A program made the position numbers and the translations under genes. Below the pieces are notes generated by a model. The model was not told the DNA's origin. It did not search any database and saw nothing but the letters and a program-made list of their open reading frames with translations. Shown here piece after piece: positions 1-12,109 of a stretch of 64,000 nucleotides of DNA (position 1 is the first letter of the stretch; each line of letters begins with the position of its first letter). Source of the stretch: Reticulitermes speratus (taxonomy: Eukaryota; Arthropoda; Insecta; Blattodea; Rhinotermitidae); contig JAJKFL010000005.1 of NCBI GenBank assembly GCA_021186555.1, positions 3,907,321 to 3,971,320 on the forward strand. Direction: 5' to 3'.

Positions 1-2160
1 GCTCCAGTGATTCTTCAGACTTTGCTGTCTACATGAATACCGGAGACATTTTTCACAAGGTTGTCACATTGTTATTTTACATTCTACAAAATGTCACCAT
101 ATAGCATTTCAAGACCCTGAATTAAGTGGTGTTAGTGTCACTCTCCTCTCCGAAGTTTACACATCCACCACGTTGTCGTTATTTTTGTCTGTGCTGTTTA
201 TACCTACATTGTATCCATGTGAAAGAGTTACTGCATTTTCATTTTCTAATTTTACAATTGTGCAGATTTTACAGAAGCATATGTGTAACATACTCACACA
301 TTGACATCTGTAGACATTCACAAACTTTTCTGATATGTAAAGCCTTCTTTCTTTGTATTATGTACTGCTATTTTGTTTCCCAAATGTGAACATACATCAG
401 AGGCTGTACAATATAGGACAGTTGAAATATATTTATTTGAAAAATTTAATTTCTTCATTCCTTTTAACATGTTTCAAACTCTATCCCTCTCCTGCAGAAT
501 TTTGTAACCCCACATTACTTTATGTGTGACTGATGAGTCTGCCTTAATTATTGTCAACAGCCAAACCATGTAAAATGTGTCAGGGGGTTACTGTGAGTAA
601 GAATACGTGCTTGCCTTTTCCTATGTGCGATTTTAGGCTCTCATAAGGGTGAGTATCAAGATTATGGTCCTCTGATATGTGATGCTGTGTTGTGATTTGT
701 TAGGTAGGTACAATTGTTCCAGAGGAACCCACAGTCTTCATCTTCTACAGTGGTAGCAGTTTCCTCCGAAACATTTGATAGGTATCTACCAATCTACGTG
801 GCATCGTATCATACAAGACCGTTTTCATGATAATTTTATGTGCTTTAACCAAGGCTTCGAATGCATCTTAGTTCTTACACTTATTGTTTCAGTATCTAAC
901 TAAAGAATTCTGTGCATTGGAGTTTTTTTTTTTAAATAATAGGCACTTACCTAGTGAAGAAAATTTTGTCCTTTATGGAACCTTGAATTTAATGGTATTG
1001 TGTTCAAATGAACTTGCCTTTGGACCCATTACCAAACCATATTAATCTGGACCAAATCCTTACACTTTGTTTCTTTTAGATACATTTTAATATTATCATC
1101 CAATCTATGACTAGGTCCCCGAAGTGGCCTTTATCTTTCAGTTTTTCCAATTATATGTACAATGGTGAGTTGTAAGATTTCTTCTGGAAGAAATGTTTGT
1201 GCTTCTTTAATCTTAAGATTGTTGAATATTGGGAATACTGCTGATGTGTATTCTGATTTTGAGCATAACCTTTAACATTTTCTTCTATTTTTTTGTGTCA
1301 GTGTACAACAAAAATCAAATTTCATGTGACTGTGTTTGACAAAAAGTGGGGGGTGGGGGGAGGAATGCTTTGTACATTTTAATGCATTTGGATAATCCTG
1401 GATCCGAGTACATGCTTCAGCATATTGTCAGGGGTAAAGCATATACTTACACTCTCAATAATTCCAATTACCCAGAAGATTTCATCCTGCAGAAGGAAAG
1501 AATATACATATTTGGAATTGAAGTCAGGTAAATCACATAACACATGTTTCACCCAAAACAAAGGAAGAATTTTAAATTCTTTCTTTATATATTCTTGGAA
1601 TTTGACTACAGCAGTAAGGTTTATGACACTTGAACAGGAAAGAAGATTTAATTCATTCAGCTGTGTGTATGTATAATATGTGCCATATACCAGTGTTTGT
1701 GCTTACACAATGTTTATTGAACATTACAATCAGACAACTTTTTAGAAGCAATTTAATTTCTTCACAAAATCATGAAAGGAATTGGAACTGTTAAACCACT
1801 TAAACAGTTTTTTAGGCTATAACAAGAATATGTTCACCAAATTCAGTTTTGGTTTACATTTTGCCTGTCCCAAGTGTCCAATTTATCAGCTGCACAGTTT
1901 CCGTGATAATATATTTCATTTTCAAGAATATTCACCGGTGCTAACCCATTATTATATTCTTATTTAGATGGGTCACTGCATGGATTAGTAACTGTATTTT
2001 AAACTGTTTGGCCAAGTCAAAGCTGTACTTGTACTAATACAGAAGTTCTAGTTTCTTGCCCTATTGATATATCATAAAGGCCACCAAAATACATTATCTT
2101 GCCTGTCAACATGAAATGGGAGACTAAGTTTCACTTCGGTATTCCAGTTTCTAAATATGC
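1..2160. other. Non-coding A+T-rich flank, no gene seen
   Basis: No exon-like or transposon-like coding is recognisable on either strand. Only short open frames occur, without domain signatures. Positions about 108-185 (starting AAGACCCTGAATTAAGTGG) resemble 43575-43650, so an old dispersed repeat lies at the left edge. The stretch is probably the upstream flank or first intron of the zinc-finger gene that follows. Confidence 0.5.
108..185 (+). repeat. Dispersed repeat F, copy 1
   Basis: About 78 bp match, in the same orientation and at roughly 70% identity by eye, the segment at 43575-43650. Shared blocks include AAGACCCTGAA, TAAGTGG and CCACCA. The second copy sits just upstream of a tandem triplication. 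No ends or coding potential were identified, so the class is unknown. Confidence 0.45.
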
Positions 2161-2640
2161 ATAATAAACTGTTAAGAACGGCACTCGCGATTGTTTGTAC
2201 TGCATTATGGAATCACCGTTTGCAATGCAACACGAAGGGTGCATTTGGTCGTTTTCCTCACGGATGAGTTGCTGATTCTTAGTTTAAAGGTGGCGCCCAT
2301 GGAAATCAAAATGTCGTATGCTCGCGTCTCCGATTAGAGCGCTAGTTGTGGGTGCGTAGAAGTAACCTGCTGAGCGTCAACAAAGGCTGACATCGAATTG
2401 GTACGGATAATTTGTGTTTCAGTTTAATAAACAACTGTCTTGGCGCGTGTCTGGCAAACAAATTTTAGCCCTTAACCTAAAATGTTAAGTGACAATTGTG
2501 TAATAATGTTTGAGTGTCTAGAGGAGCACTGAAACAGCACATCTTGAAGGGTCCTGTTGGCACTTATTCTTAATTGTTCGCAGTTGTTTAGATGTTAAAT
2601 GTCGTGGACCGATGGGGCATTTACAGAGGTAGTTCGTAAA
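2160..2640 (+). promoter_or_regulatory. Probable promoter / 5' untranslated region of the zinc-finger gene
   Basis: This segment is richer in G, C and CpG than its surroundings and lies just upstream of the zinc-finger coding exon. It could hold the transcription start and a non-coding first exon. An ATG at 2599 opens 59 codons, with a possible donor GAG/GTAGTT at 2628/2629, but joining it to the acceptor at 2969 gives the wrong phase and an early stop. If transcribed it would be an upstream ORF. No TATA box is convincing. The assignment rests on position and composition only. Confidence 0.3.
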
Positions 2641-2940
2641 TTATGGAAATGCTGTCGTGACAAACACACCAATCATTCAGGGATAAACTGTTGTGAGGCT
2701 CTAGAATTAACCTGCTGTAGCCTCGTAATGGAACAAGATATGTTATTTAAAAGTGTGTGCTTTAAACTAAATCTCTGAAACATTTGTTAATATAAACATC
2801 AATAGCTGCATGAAATAATTGTCACCTAACGAAACTAAGGTCAGTAACATACACTACTTTGGTTATGAACTCTTTATGTACATTTCATTATTCATTCCAG
2901 ACTTTAAAAAATTTGTATCTACATGAAGGATTTTGAAGGT

Positions 2941-2969
2941 GTAAGTATCTTTCTTCTGCTTTGTTGCAG
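2941..2969 (+). other. 3' splice acceptor of the zinc-finger coding exon
   Basis: The pyrimidine-rich run from 2948 ends in TTGCAG at 2964-2969, and the downstream frame is open for 235 codons. It implies at least one upstream exon. A GTAAGT at 2941-2946 lies only 23 bases before and is too close to be a paired donor. Confidence 0.65.
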
Positions 2970-2995
2970 TGGCATCTGTCAGTTTTCCAAACAAC

Positions 2996-3676
2996 ATGGC
3001 TGATTGCTATGATGTGGATGTAGAACGCACTGATGAACCTCGCGCTTCAACTTCCAACCTACCTTTTGGAATTGGAGCGTATGGGAAACCACATGGCCCA
3101 CCAAATCCTGTTGCCATGTTTTACCCGCAGCTCTCTGGTTATGAGATACACCCTTTGATGATAAACCAGCGGCGGAGAGCAGCTCATGAAAAACTGCAAA
3201 CTGAAAGTGGAACTACAGATTCAGAGTCTTCTCCATTAGGCTTAGTGACAACCCCAATGCACAAAGAATTAATGCGACAGAGCTTTAAACAGAAACAGAA
3301 ACCCGCAAAAAGAAGACTGCCAAGCAGTGATGACCAAGATCTTTCAACAGCATCTGGGAACAGTTTTCCTCAAAGTAGTGCAGGTGCTGAAACAGAAACT
3401 TCAGACTACTCATCCAAATCCCGCAAATCTTTCTTTTGCAGAGCGTGTGGTAAAGCTTTCAAGTTTCAGACATCACTCTTGCGTCACAATAACAAAGTCC
3501 ACATCAGCAAATATCAGTGTCCAACTTGTAGCCGTGTTTTCTCCAGACAAGCGTACCTTGATGTGCACACTTCAAAACAAGGAAGCTCCTGTTACCTCGG
3601 TACAGGCTTTGCCAGTACTTCACTTGCCAATTCTCCAAAATCTGACTCCAGTTCAAACATGTCTAATGTTAAGTAA
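2996..3676 (+). CDS. C2H2 zinc-finger protein, terminal coding exon
   Basis: Likely nuclear nucleic-acid-binding protein; orthologue not recognised. The coding exon follows a clear acceptor (polypyrimidine tract ending TTGCAG at 2969). I chose ATG 2996 (AACATGG, good context), giving 226 residues. The frame is open back to the acceptor, so an A from an upstream exon would make ATG at the junction and add nine residues. The N-terminal 145 residues are Ser/Thr/Pro-rich and look disordered, with a basic KQKQKPAKRR stretch (possible nuclear signal) near residue 100. Finger 1 is canonical: C148, C151, H164, H169 (C-x2-C-x12-H-x4-H). Finger 2 has C175, C178, H191, but the fourth ligand would be C199, seven residues on, so it is atypical or incomplete. 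A Ser-rich tail follows. The gene has no partner nearby. Alternative: an inner exon set may exist upstream of the window. Confidence 0.75.
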   Translation: MADCYDVDVERTDEPRASTSNLPFGIGAYGKPHGPPNPVAMFYPQLSGYEIHPLMINQRRRAAHEKLQTESGTTDSESSPLGLVTTPMHKELMRQSFKQKQKPAKRRLPSSDDQDLSTASGNSFPQSSAGAETETSDYSSKSRKSFFCRACGKAFKFQTSLLRHNNKVHISKYQCPTCSRVFSRQAYLDVHTSKQGSSCYLGTGFASTSLANSPKSDSSSNMSNVK

Positions 3677-3838
3677 GATCATAAAATGAATTGTAAACTG
3701 TTACAAACCAAAAGTCGGGTGTCTGATACGTGACTGCAGTGGGTGTTAGTGGCAGCATATTCTTGCAGTGTGTGAGCTGTGAAATTGATTTGCTGTGAGA
3801 TCAGTTTGAGTCCCAAAGGAGTATCTGTACAATGTTTA

Positions 3839-3844
3839 AATAAA
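3839..3844 (+). terminator. Polyadenylation signal AATAAA for the zinc-finger gene
   Basis: AATAAA occurs 163 bases after the TAA stop at 3674-3676, giving a plausible short 3' UTR. A T/G-rich stretch follows. No competing signal lies between the stop and this site. Confidence 0.5.
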
Positions 3845-4624
3845 TAGTGCTTAAAGTGCAAATCCTAATGTGTAAAAGAAAGACAGAAGCGTTAATATTT
3901 AACCAGAACGTGTGTTCATTCATAAGCCATTATTTTGTTTAGCACTTTATCGTCAGTCTTTGCTATCATTGTACTAAAATACAGATACCGTCTTTCATCA
4001 TGACTGCACAGACTGTTGAGAATCCTGGTGTGATAAAAAGTTTTCTTCAAAACACTTCTGAAAGGTATGTACTGATGTTGATACTACTTTTGGATGTTGG
4101 CACCATGTGGAAATGGACCATATTTCTGCCGTCATCTTCAGGGTCTCAAGTGAATAGGATGACAATACATTTGTGTTGCATAGGCAGGTGGTCATCCAGA
4201 CCCACAGGGGTGGGGTAGAAGCTGGGGTCCAGTCTAAACCTCTAGGACTGGTGTGCCAGGAATATGTATCCATGCCAGTTTTGAGGATTCTAAATGTAAG
4301 CATTTGGATAGTGATAATCCAAAATTCAGAAATTTTGGGCACGCATTCTTTGTGTGTACTGGCCATAGTTTTTGTCATAGAGAGCTAAAGTAAAGTAAAA
4401 CATGCCCTTGTCAGTGATATGCCTTATAGGTTTGTTACTGAGGGAAGACATAGTGAAGGTCGAACAGTGTGACTTTTGGCCTTGAACTGCTGAGAATTCA
4501 TACTTTCAGTTTTCTTTGTGAAAGAACGCACACATGATTAGAATGTCTTTGTACTGCTCCAGATTTTAATCTGGGACTCTCTTTGTGATTGGGAGCTACT
4601 AATTATTATAATATGTAATTGAGA

Positions 4625-4895
4625 CCTGGGATAGTGTCATTATAGTGTCTAGGCCACAGGCTGGACAGTCTGGGTTTCAAATCCCAACAAGGGCAAGAGA
4701 TTTTTCTCTTCTCCGAAATAATCCAGATTGACTCAGGCCCACCCAGTCATCTGTTCAGTTGGTAACAGGAACTGTTTCCCCAGGTATAAAGTGGCCAGGG
4801 TGTGACTCTGACCACTCGCCTTCCATCCAGTGCCAAGGTTAAGAATGGGGTGGGGGTATAGCTGTGCTCACCTTGTATGCATTCATAGCATGCAC
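4625..4895 (+). mobile_element. SINE-B copy, old
   Basis: tRNA-like head with a B box (GGGTTTCAAATCCC, about 4671-4684). It is followed by the SINE-B body: a 'CAGGCCCACCCAG' block, a 'TGTTCAGTTGGTAAC' block and 'TAAAGTGGCCAGGG'. It aligns along most of its length with the better preserved copy at 8983-9264. Divergence is high and no target-site duplication is clear. Non-coding. Confidence 0.7.
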
Positions 4896-4899
4896 AGCG

Positions 4900-6990
4900 A
4901 CAAATTAACCTTTACTTTTGTAATATGTAGTAGATACTCTGTCTCTACAAAGCAAAAGGAACATACTGACATGCAAGTCCTGTTGTAGCTGGGAACTGTA
5001 CACAAGTTCACTGCCTATTTGGTTGTTCACTTGCTTGTTTACATTTGCTATTTCAGTGGGTGATTTGCTGTCGAAGCACGTCGCACAGGACGCCACGGTT
5101 TCAACAGATATCAATGTGTGCATGTGGGCTTGCAGTTCTTGGGGTCCGCTCTTTGTCAGAACTGCTCTGTGAGGAATATTTTGGATAGCTGGACAGAAAG
5201 GGCAAGCGAAAGGTGGTAAAGAACCATGGTGCTAATGGAAAGTAATTTTGCACTGTACTCTTCTGCGCAGAGCACACATTGCAGTCCCCTTGAGGAATCA
5301 AGACACACAACCAATTCAGTAATATCTGTCACTTTCATTATGTCTTCAAGATAGATGTTACACTGTATTCAGTATCTGACAAGTGAGAAAACTTTTTTCT
5401 GGTAATATACTGTTTGTGATTAATAGAAAGGTATTTGGTGTCTAGGTTCCACTGGTTGGGAAGGCTGTTGAAATCTAACGACATTTCTTGCTTCACTTTA
5501 TACTGTACTTCTGTTGCCTATTTGTGTTAGTTAAAATGTACACAGTCAGAAAGCTGGTCTGGGTTTTCACAAACTGGCCTGTGTTGCAAATTCTCCAAGA
5601 CCGTCGCATGTGCTCTTCCCATGAGGTGTCGCAAAGAAATGCCTCACTGCTGGTAGTCTGAAAGTCCTGAAGTTGACAGAAATTTTCTAGCTTTTATACT
5701 GAGCTAGAGAAGCATGAGGAAATGATACCATTCTTTAAGACAATCACAAAGTGATGCTTTATAAGAATAACTGCAGCTACATCATATTTTAGGCAGGCTG
5801 CAGTAATTGTTAAAAGTTTCATAAGCTAGTACAGCAGAAGTGCTGTCTTGAAGTCCGTAAATGAAGGGGCAAATTGTTGTCTGAACATTATTATGGTGGT
5901 ATTGAGCTTTGTTTTGCAAAGTTAAGGAATAATTCTCAGCAAAACCACATACCACTACACATTTACCTCATTCATTGAGAAATTTACTTTGCTGTGAAGC
6001 GGCAAAGCAATGCTGTAATGGGTAGATAATTTATCTGTTAATCTTTAAATGACCTGAATGTATGGTGCATGTAAAAAAAAAAAAAGTAGGAAATCATTTT
6101 ATATATTTAGGCAACGAGGAAATTTGCTGCATTTTAAGACATGCTGCGTACTGTCTGTTTTATTTTTCACAACATATTATTTCTTTCATAATATTGTCTC
6201 TTTCTGTTGGAAATAATACTCATGTTTGTCATAACCCATGTGCTGAAATTTAAGTACCTACCTAGTCATTTAAAGGTTAAGGTGTCAAGAAAGTTAATGA
6301 GTTTTAAGATGGCATCAAAGGTTGATATGTTTGTTATTAATCACTGTTTGGAAGTAATGTTTCAGAAACATTTTCTTCAAAAATGTTTTAAAGTGTCTCA
6401 GTTTCAGTGGTCCAGTACTTCCTTGCATGCCCTAAATGGAGCAGCTTTGCCTAGGAGGACTGTAGTTCATAACTTCCAGACAGTGATGGTTTCAGAACCT
6501 GTGGTAATATAAGCTTCACGTTATGATGTGCTGTGTATATGATCATTTGTGTGATCCTTGCTCCAGCCAGGATTCAGCATACAGGGTGCAGGATAGCAGA
6601 TTTTAGGGTGAGTTGAATTAAAATGAGTGTACTGCTAAGAACTAGTCTCTTGTTCTCCTGGCCACAACAGTCAACATCTTTTCACCTGGCATCATCCTGC
6701 TGACCTCATTACTGTGGTAAACATTTACCGTATCTGCAACAGCTTGAGGTAGAGTTGTTTGGGTTTAGAATTTGTTAGAAGACAAAATGCTCACTTTTAC
6801 ATGTTTTTTAGCTTTCTGAGTCATGGCAGAAGCTGAAATTTCACTTTGCACATTTCCTGATACTACAACCTTTATGCAGAAGGGTAGCTAAGGAACTTTT
6901 GCTCCAGCAGGTATAATATTCCTGAATTAGCCTTTCTTAATGGTGTTTCTTTTTCTCCCCCTTTAATAAATTATTTTTACCAGTTTACCT
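4900..6990. other. Intergenic stretch, nothing recognised
   Basis: Short random open frames only. A poly-A run at 6071-6083 may be the tail of an unrecognised retroposed sequence. No domain, tRNA or terminal-repeat signature was found. Confidence 0.4.
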
Positions 6991-7002
6991 TATGGATCTT
7001 CA

Positions 7003-7074
7003 CTCTTCTGGGATGTTACTTGGCATAGATTGGTAAATAACAACCAATCTACACCGTGTAACATCCCAGAAGAG
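7003..7074. repeat. Inverted-repeat (hairpin) element
   Basis: Arms of about 30 bp flank a short loop. The left arm has CTCTTCTGGGATGTTAC then AGATTGGT; the right arm has ACCAATCTACACC then GTAACATCCCAGAAGAG. The 'ACATCCCAGAAGA' motif recurs at 12064-12078 and 23627-23640, so this is one end of a dispersed family. It may be a relic of the same class of fold-back elements seen further right, but no hammerhead core is present here. Confidence 0.65.
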
Positions 7075-7083
7075 CGACGATCT

Positions 7084-8278
7084 CATTTACACCGCAGCAG
7101 AAGCCTGAAATCACGCTTACCGTATGGATACTTTGTGCTTTCCACTCTTTTTGGCATGACTCTTCACTTGCCAACAATCAGCAGACTATCATTGAATTCA
7201 AAGCTTTATCTATTGCAGGATCACCGTTACCCTCCAGAACTTTTTTGACAGTGACCCTACGACCCTGTGCTTCATCAGTAGTGGACAGCAACTTAAATGT
7301 TTCTACAGCATTTTATCACACATTTTGTCGTTGCCTTTCAAGGGAGGAAAAACACCATCTATGTAAGATGTTCCTCAGATTTATCCAGTATATGCTTTGT
7401 CCCCCTTCTTTGAAAGGATTGCAGCATACAAAAATAAAATCCAACCTTGTTTCCACATACATTTCAGTAACTCAGTACATTGATCAGCAGTAGGTTTAAA
7501 GGCATGACTTTCATATTGTAAATATCCAGTAGAACTCGCTGTTTGCCAGGTGCTTGCTGCCATAAATGTGTGGGCCTTCCGCTCATAGGGTTAAATAGAA
7601 ACACGAACGTACATTACGTGCACAGAGGCTGAAATAGTACTGCTCCAGTAAATGAGGATGCTCATGTACCCGGCAGTTGAAATGTGTCTTAGGCATATAT
7701 CAGCATGCATTCAAGCCTGGGAGCTGCAGAAGTGGCCTTACAGTAATTTACGTTATAATCAGTAACTCCTGACCTTAAGGCTGTACTAGACTGATATGTG
7801 GAGCATTGCTAAGTTATTAAGGGATACCTGAAATATATTTTAAAAAGTTACAGGTCTGCATTTGTAGCAATTCATAGTCATGTGTAAACTTTGGTGGCCT
7901 CAATACGTGTACATCAAACCTCAGCGTGCATCGCATTGGAACTAGGATTTCTTTGGCTTTTGACATTAGCGTGAAATGAACTGCAGCTCAGTTAGGCCCG
8001 GGGTATGAGCAGTTTTACAAGCTGAATTGTGCCATGAAGTGTACTTTATTTAAATTCAAATTAGCCTCTTGCCATAAATTATGAAATACAAAAAAGAAAA
8101 TCGTATAAGTGAACATGCCTAATTATATAATTCTTTGAGGATCAAGAAAGAAACACTTATTGGATTGTTCAATGTGAATTTTATGCATAGGTCTGTCCAT
8201 TTACCTGCTTTAGTAACATGTTTATACTTGTGCATTTGTTTTGATAAAGGCATTTGCTTCACATGTTGCTGAAACGGG
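7084..8278. other. Intergenic stretch, nothing recognised
   Basis: No coding signature or repeat ends visible. It leads directly into the minisatellite. Confidence 0.4.
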
Positions 8279-8541
8279 GAGTCACATTAAACTAACAGTG
8301 GTTACCAAACTTTTCGGGGTCACATTAACCTAACAGTGGTTACCAAACTTTTTGGAGTCACATTAAACTAACAGTGGTTACCAAACTTTTCGGAGTCACA
8401 TTAAACTAGCAGTAGTTAACAAACTTTTCAGAGTCACATTAAACTAACAGTGGTTACCAGACTTTTCGGAGTCACATTAAACTAACAGTGGTTACCAAAC
8501 TTTTCGGAGACATTAAACTAACAGTGGTTACCAAACTTTTC
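8279..8541 (+). repeat. 38-bp minisatellite, about 6.9 copies
   Basis: Seven head-to-tail units of a 38-bp sequence containing ACATTAAACTAACAG, GTGGTTACCAAAC and TTTTCGG. Units 1, 3 and 6 are identical or nearly so; units 2, 4 and 5 carry a few substitutions; the last is two bases short. The part CAGTGGTTACCAAACTTTT resembles a hAT transposon terminus (compare CAGTGGTTCCCAAA at 60907). The array may therefore have grown from a hAT end. Confidence 0.9.
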
Positions 8542-8982
8542 ATTGTTCCTGCATAGAAACCGGACCTGTAACAAATATGAAACATGAAAGTAAAACTATG
8601 GATTTTGTCAACTGTATATTTGAAAACGTGTAAGGACTATAGGCCAGTGCTACCTAGCATGCTTCTGTCTGTGTAAAGCTGTAGGTCGCCAATGATGGCT
8701 ACCATTCTTGCAATTGTCTTCCCATTACAGTATCAAAACCTGTCTCATTGAAGATCATAAATCAAAAATAATTTTCATAACACTTCAGGCAGGAAGAGGT
8801 CAAGAAAAGGAGGGGAACAATTAATTGATCATACAAGATACATATGAAATAGGCAGAGGATAAAAGTCTTGTTTTATTTATGTCAGTCACTTTCCCAGTT
8901 CTGGTTGTGATCAGTCTGTTATGTTGCTGTTTCACTGTAGACACAAAAAGAGAGAAACATAGCACTGTCACTGACTTAGTTT

Positions 8983-9264
8983 GTGGGCCGGGATAGCGTA
9001 GTCAGTATAGCGACTTGCTACGAGCCAGGCGGTTCGGGGATCGAATTCTGGTGGGGGCGAGATTTTCAGCACCTGTCCAGACTGGCCCTGGGGCCTACCT
9101 AGCCTCCTGTTCAATGGGTACCGGGTCATTCCCGGGGGTAAAGTGGCCGAGGCATGGCGTTGACCCCCCACCTCCATCTAGCGCTGAGGTTAAAGAAAGA
9201 GTAGAGCTATACCTGTACTCCCCCTTTGGGCCTTCATGGCCTGTTCTAGGGTGAACTGTACTTT
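8983..9264 (+). mobile_element. SINE-B, full-length reference copy
   Basis: About 282 bp flanked by a perfect 13-bp target-site duplication, ACTGACTTAGTTT, at 8970-8982 and 9265-9277. The tRNA-like head has an A-box-like GATAGCGTAGTCAGTATAG and a B-box-like GGTTCGGGGATCGAATTC. The body contains CCTCCTGTTCAATGGGTACC and GGGTAAAGTGGCCG. The tail GTGAACTGTACTTTACT is of the CTTTA type rather than poly-A. Pol III transcribed, non-coding, moved by a LINE. Other copies: 4625, 13976, 18588 (-), 21482, 23762, 55436 (-), 60505 (-). Confidence 0.9.
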
Positions 9265-9279
9265 ACTGACTTAGTTTTC

Positions 9280-11924
9280 TGGTGTCAGCTTTAGTTCGTG
9301 GCCTTTTTCCTCTCTGTTTACTTTAACATTTGCACATACAAGTATTTACTGCACGTACTGTATTGTTTGTCAGAATTAACCTTTACAGACACTGCAAAGC
9401 ACACACATGGTCTGGCAGGCGAGATGTTGCATTTTATAAATAATAATGCTGTTACTCCTGAGTTAACATGTGGTTTCCAGCCCCACAGTAAAATTTCCTA
9501 TTCACAGGTGATAAAACTGTCCTTTGTTAAAATCTGGCTGCCAACTTCATTGTACCAGGAGAACTAAATCCCCTATTCTTGGACAGTAAATGTTAATGTT
9601 TCAGCCTTTATGGATTTGGTAATATATATAATATAACTAAACACAAACTCTACAGGTGTGTGCCATAGATGTACTAGTGAAATGCTGCAGGTTGATGGCC
9701 CTCCGTGTTTTAGAACTACAGAACTCCCTGTGCTATGTAGTGAGAGCAATATATATTCCTAAAGAAACCATTTTAATTGTTTTTTTATGTGTTTTGTACT
9801 CTATTTAGTCTAGAATTTCAAATATTGTACTTTATTGTGTGTTAATGAAGTCTGCATGCTTTACGTCATATTCTGTAACATATTTTCTTATACATATTCA
9901 TATTTTATGTTACAGTATAAATGATTTTCCTTCTGTAATGGATATGATACATGTTTTACATTTGTTATGTGCCATTTTATAGATAATACTGTGAATTGTT
10001 TATGCAGACTGAGACCTCCAATTGCTTGTTTTATATTCCTGATTTGGCGCAAAATTGGTTAAAATTGGATCTTCACAGTCAGTACCAACTCCTGTTGTAT
10101 TTCCTGTTACTTCCCTATTAAGGGTACTGTGAACTTGTTTTATGCTCTGCCAGCACATGCTGTGAACATGGATTTTAATTGGTCACTTTAAGCATACTAA
10201 ATTGTACTATGAGAACTATTTGTTCTTGATATACAGTTGATGGTTCCTGATTGATATTCTGTCATTTATGCACATTTTGATTCCAAATTCTTATCCTGAT
10301 AAATAAAATATCTTCATTGGGTATTTATTTTTGGCTTTAAGAAATTCATTTCAGTATCATTTTAAATTATGATGGTTGCTGACTAAGTCCTTTGTTTCCA
10401 TTTTAATATCGTTCAAAGTTTAATAGCTACACATTATAGCAACATTTCTTCCTGTTTAACCCAAATATGCAATTTGAAATAATTTTTTCCAATTGCAGTG
10501 TTTGTTGGTTGATCACAGAAAGTAAATATAGTAGTCTGTGATGATGATTCTCATGGAGATATTTCACTGAATATATCTATATATATATATAATATTTCTG
10601 TGAGATGATGACAGTTTTCTCCTCAAGAATACTGACTGTGAAAAATTCCAGTGTGGCTCTGAGGACCTTTTTCTAATAAATGGTGTTTCCTGCCTACATA
10701 ATGTGTTTGAAACATCCAAAATGGATATATTTCTTGGAAAAGATATAGTATTTATTCTTAAAAAGCCAACAGATTCTTGATAAAGTTTTTATTGATTCAG
10801 TCTAATCAGGAAAATGATACTTCCTTGTATGCATTTAAATATCCACTGCATATATGTATCGTGATTTCAAGTTCATGTTTAATCTTGGCATTACAGGAAA
10901 TCAGAATGTTTGGTATACAGAGTGGAAGGGACAGGAAGGAAGGTTCATAAACCATAGCTAAGGCCCAAAGGGACAGGACAGAAGAAATTACCAGGTCCAT
11001 TTTATTTGCATAACAAAGCTTCTCAATTGAGAAATTTGTGGACACCCAACAGAAAATGATTCCAAAGTTCAAAATACACACAAAATACTATACATTGCTG
11101 TGTTAAATGCTCCTTTCTTTGCCTTAAAAGTCCCCTTTTACAGTATATGTATGTATATTAGCATTTATCAGCTTAATTTCTTGTAGCAAAAAGGGAGTAG
11201 ATAACAATAACAAACACGTAGTCACACCTCTTACTTTTTAAAGTGTAGGTTGGCGAATTGACTGCTGTTAAATTATAAGTGTATTCCAATATAGTAAACA
11301 TGATGTTTTTATAGTTTTTATTCATGTTTCTTCCATGCTGACTAAAAATAAAATGGTGACATCAGTATAAATAATTTCATATGATACAGTGTCAGAACTT
11401 TGATATTTTGTGGACATGTATTGTGAATTACCCCCTCCCATTGTTTATTGCACTTTTTTTTAAATAAAAGTAGAATTTAAGAATGAGAAAATCAAGATTT
11501 TATATATCTTTATTGTAACACTTCCAACTCTATATTTAGAACATTCATAACCAGTATAAAATTTTGGTATTAGTAAGGAAGTATTGACTATCAGTATGGA
11601 AGTTCTTGTCTGACAGTCCTCAATTTTTTGTTCAATTCTTTCATTAATTTCGGTTTTTATGTCAGATTAAATCATGAAAATAATGTATGCAGAATTTTAT
11701 ATACCCTTTCAAACACGGACTGAAATGTTTTGTGACATTTACTTTTCCTGTTATTGAATAATGTCCATTTTTACTTTACTAGTTGTAAAGGTCTCTCTTC
11801 TGTTGTCACTCTGGTACTGAGTTATTTTACAGTACAGTATACACTGTTATAATATATAACAGAATTTTTGTATTTATAAAATCATTTCCAATGAGATTTC
11901 AGAAGATTTGGGGTTCTCACAGTA
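9280..11924. other. A+T-rich non-coding stretch
   Basis: Strongly A+T-rich with a short (TA)n at about 10576-10592 and several poly-T runs. No exon, RNA gene or transposon end could be recognised. Confidence 0.4.
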
Positions 11925-12105
11925 GTGTTGATGAAGGTTCTTGTCTTCGGGTATGTTGTACGCTGTTTCAACTGAGTCTCTTCTTGGACTGCTAGACCCT
12001 GAAGATGTAAGCATTATACTGCTCCAAACTATCACTGTAGTACTTATCGGTCATCGTGGCGTAACATCCCAGAAGACATAAATCTTGAAGATTTCATGGT
12101 GTGTA
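11925..12105 (+). repeat. Dispersed repeat with inverted ends, copy 1
   Basis: Begins near GGGGTTCTCACAGTAGTG and ends near GTAACATCCCAGAAGAC. The first part is the reverse complement of 23640-23680, so this family also occurs, inverted, at 23505-23715. The inner part contains ACCCTGAAGATG, reminiscent of the CTGANGA core of the PLE ribozymes, but no GAAAC partner follows. Class unproven. Confidence 0.5.
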
Positions 12106-12109
12106 ATCT

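Noticed and set aside
2599..2778. 59-codon ORF upstream of the zinc-finger exon
   Set aside because: Splicing its possible donor (2628) to the acceptor (2969) gives the wrong phase and a stop within 20 codons. At best an upstream ORF.
2941..2969. GTAAGT...TTGCAG as a tiny intron
   Set aside because: 29 bases is too short for a spliceosomal intron; only the acceptor is credible.
8279..8541. Regularly repeated 38-bp units as a CRISPR array
   Set aside because: Units are directly adjacent with no spacers, and the genome is eukaryotic.
11990..12040. Hammerhead motif at CCCTGAAGATG
   Set aside because: No GAAAC partner and no stem II follow, so the core is incomplete.
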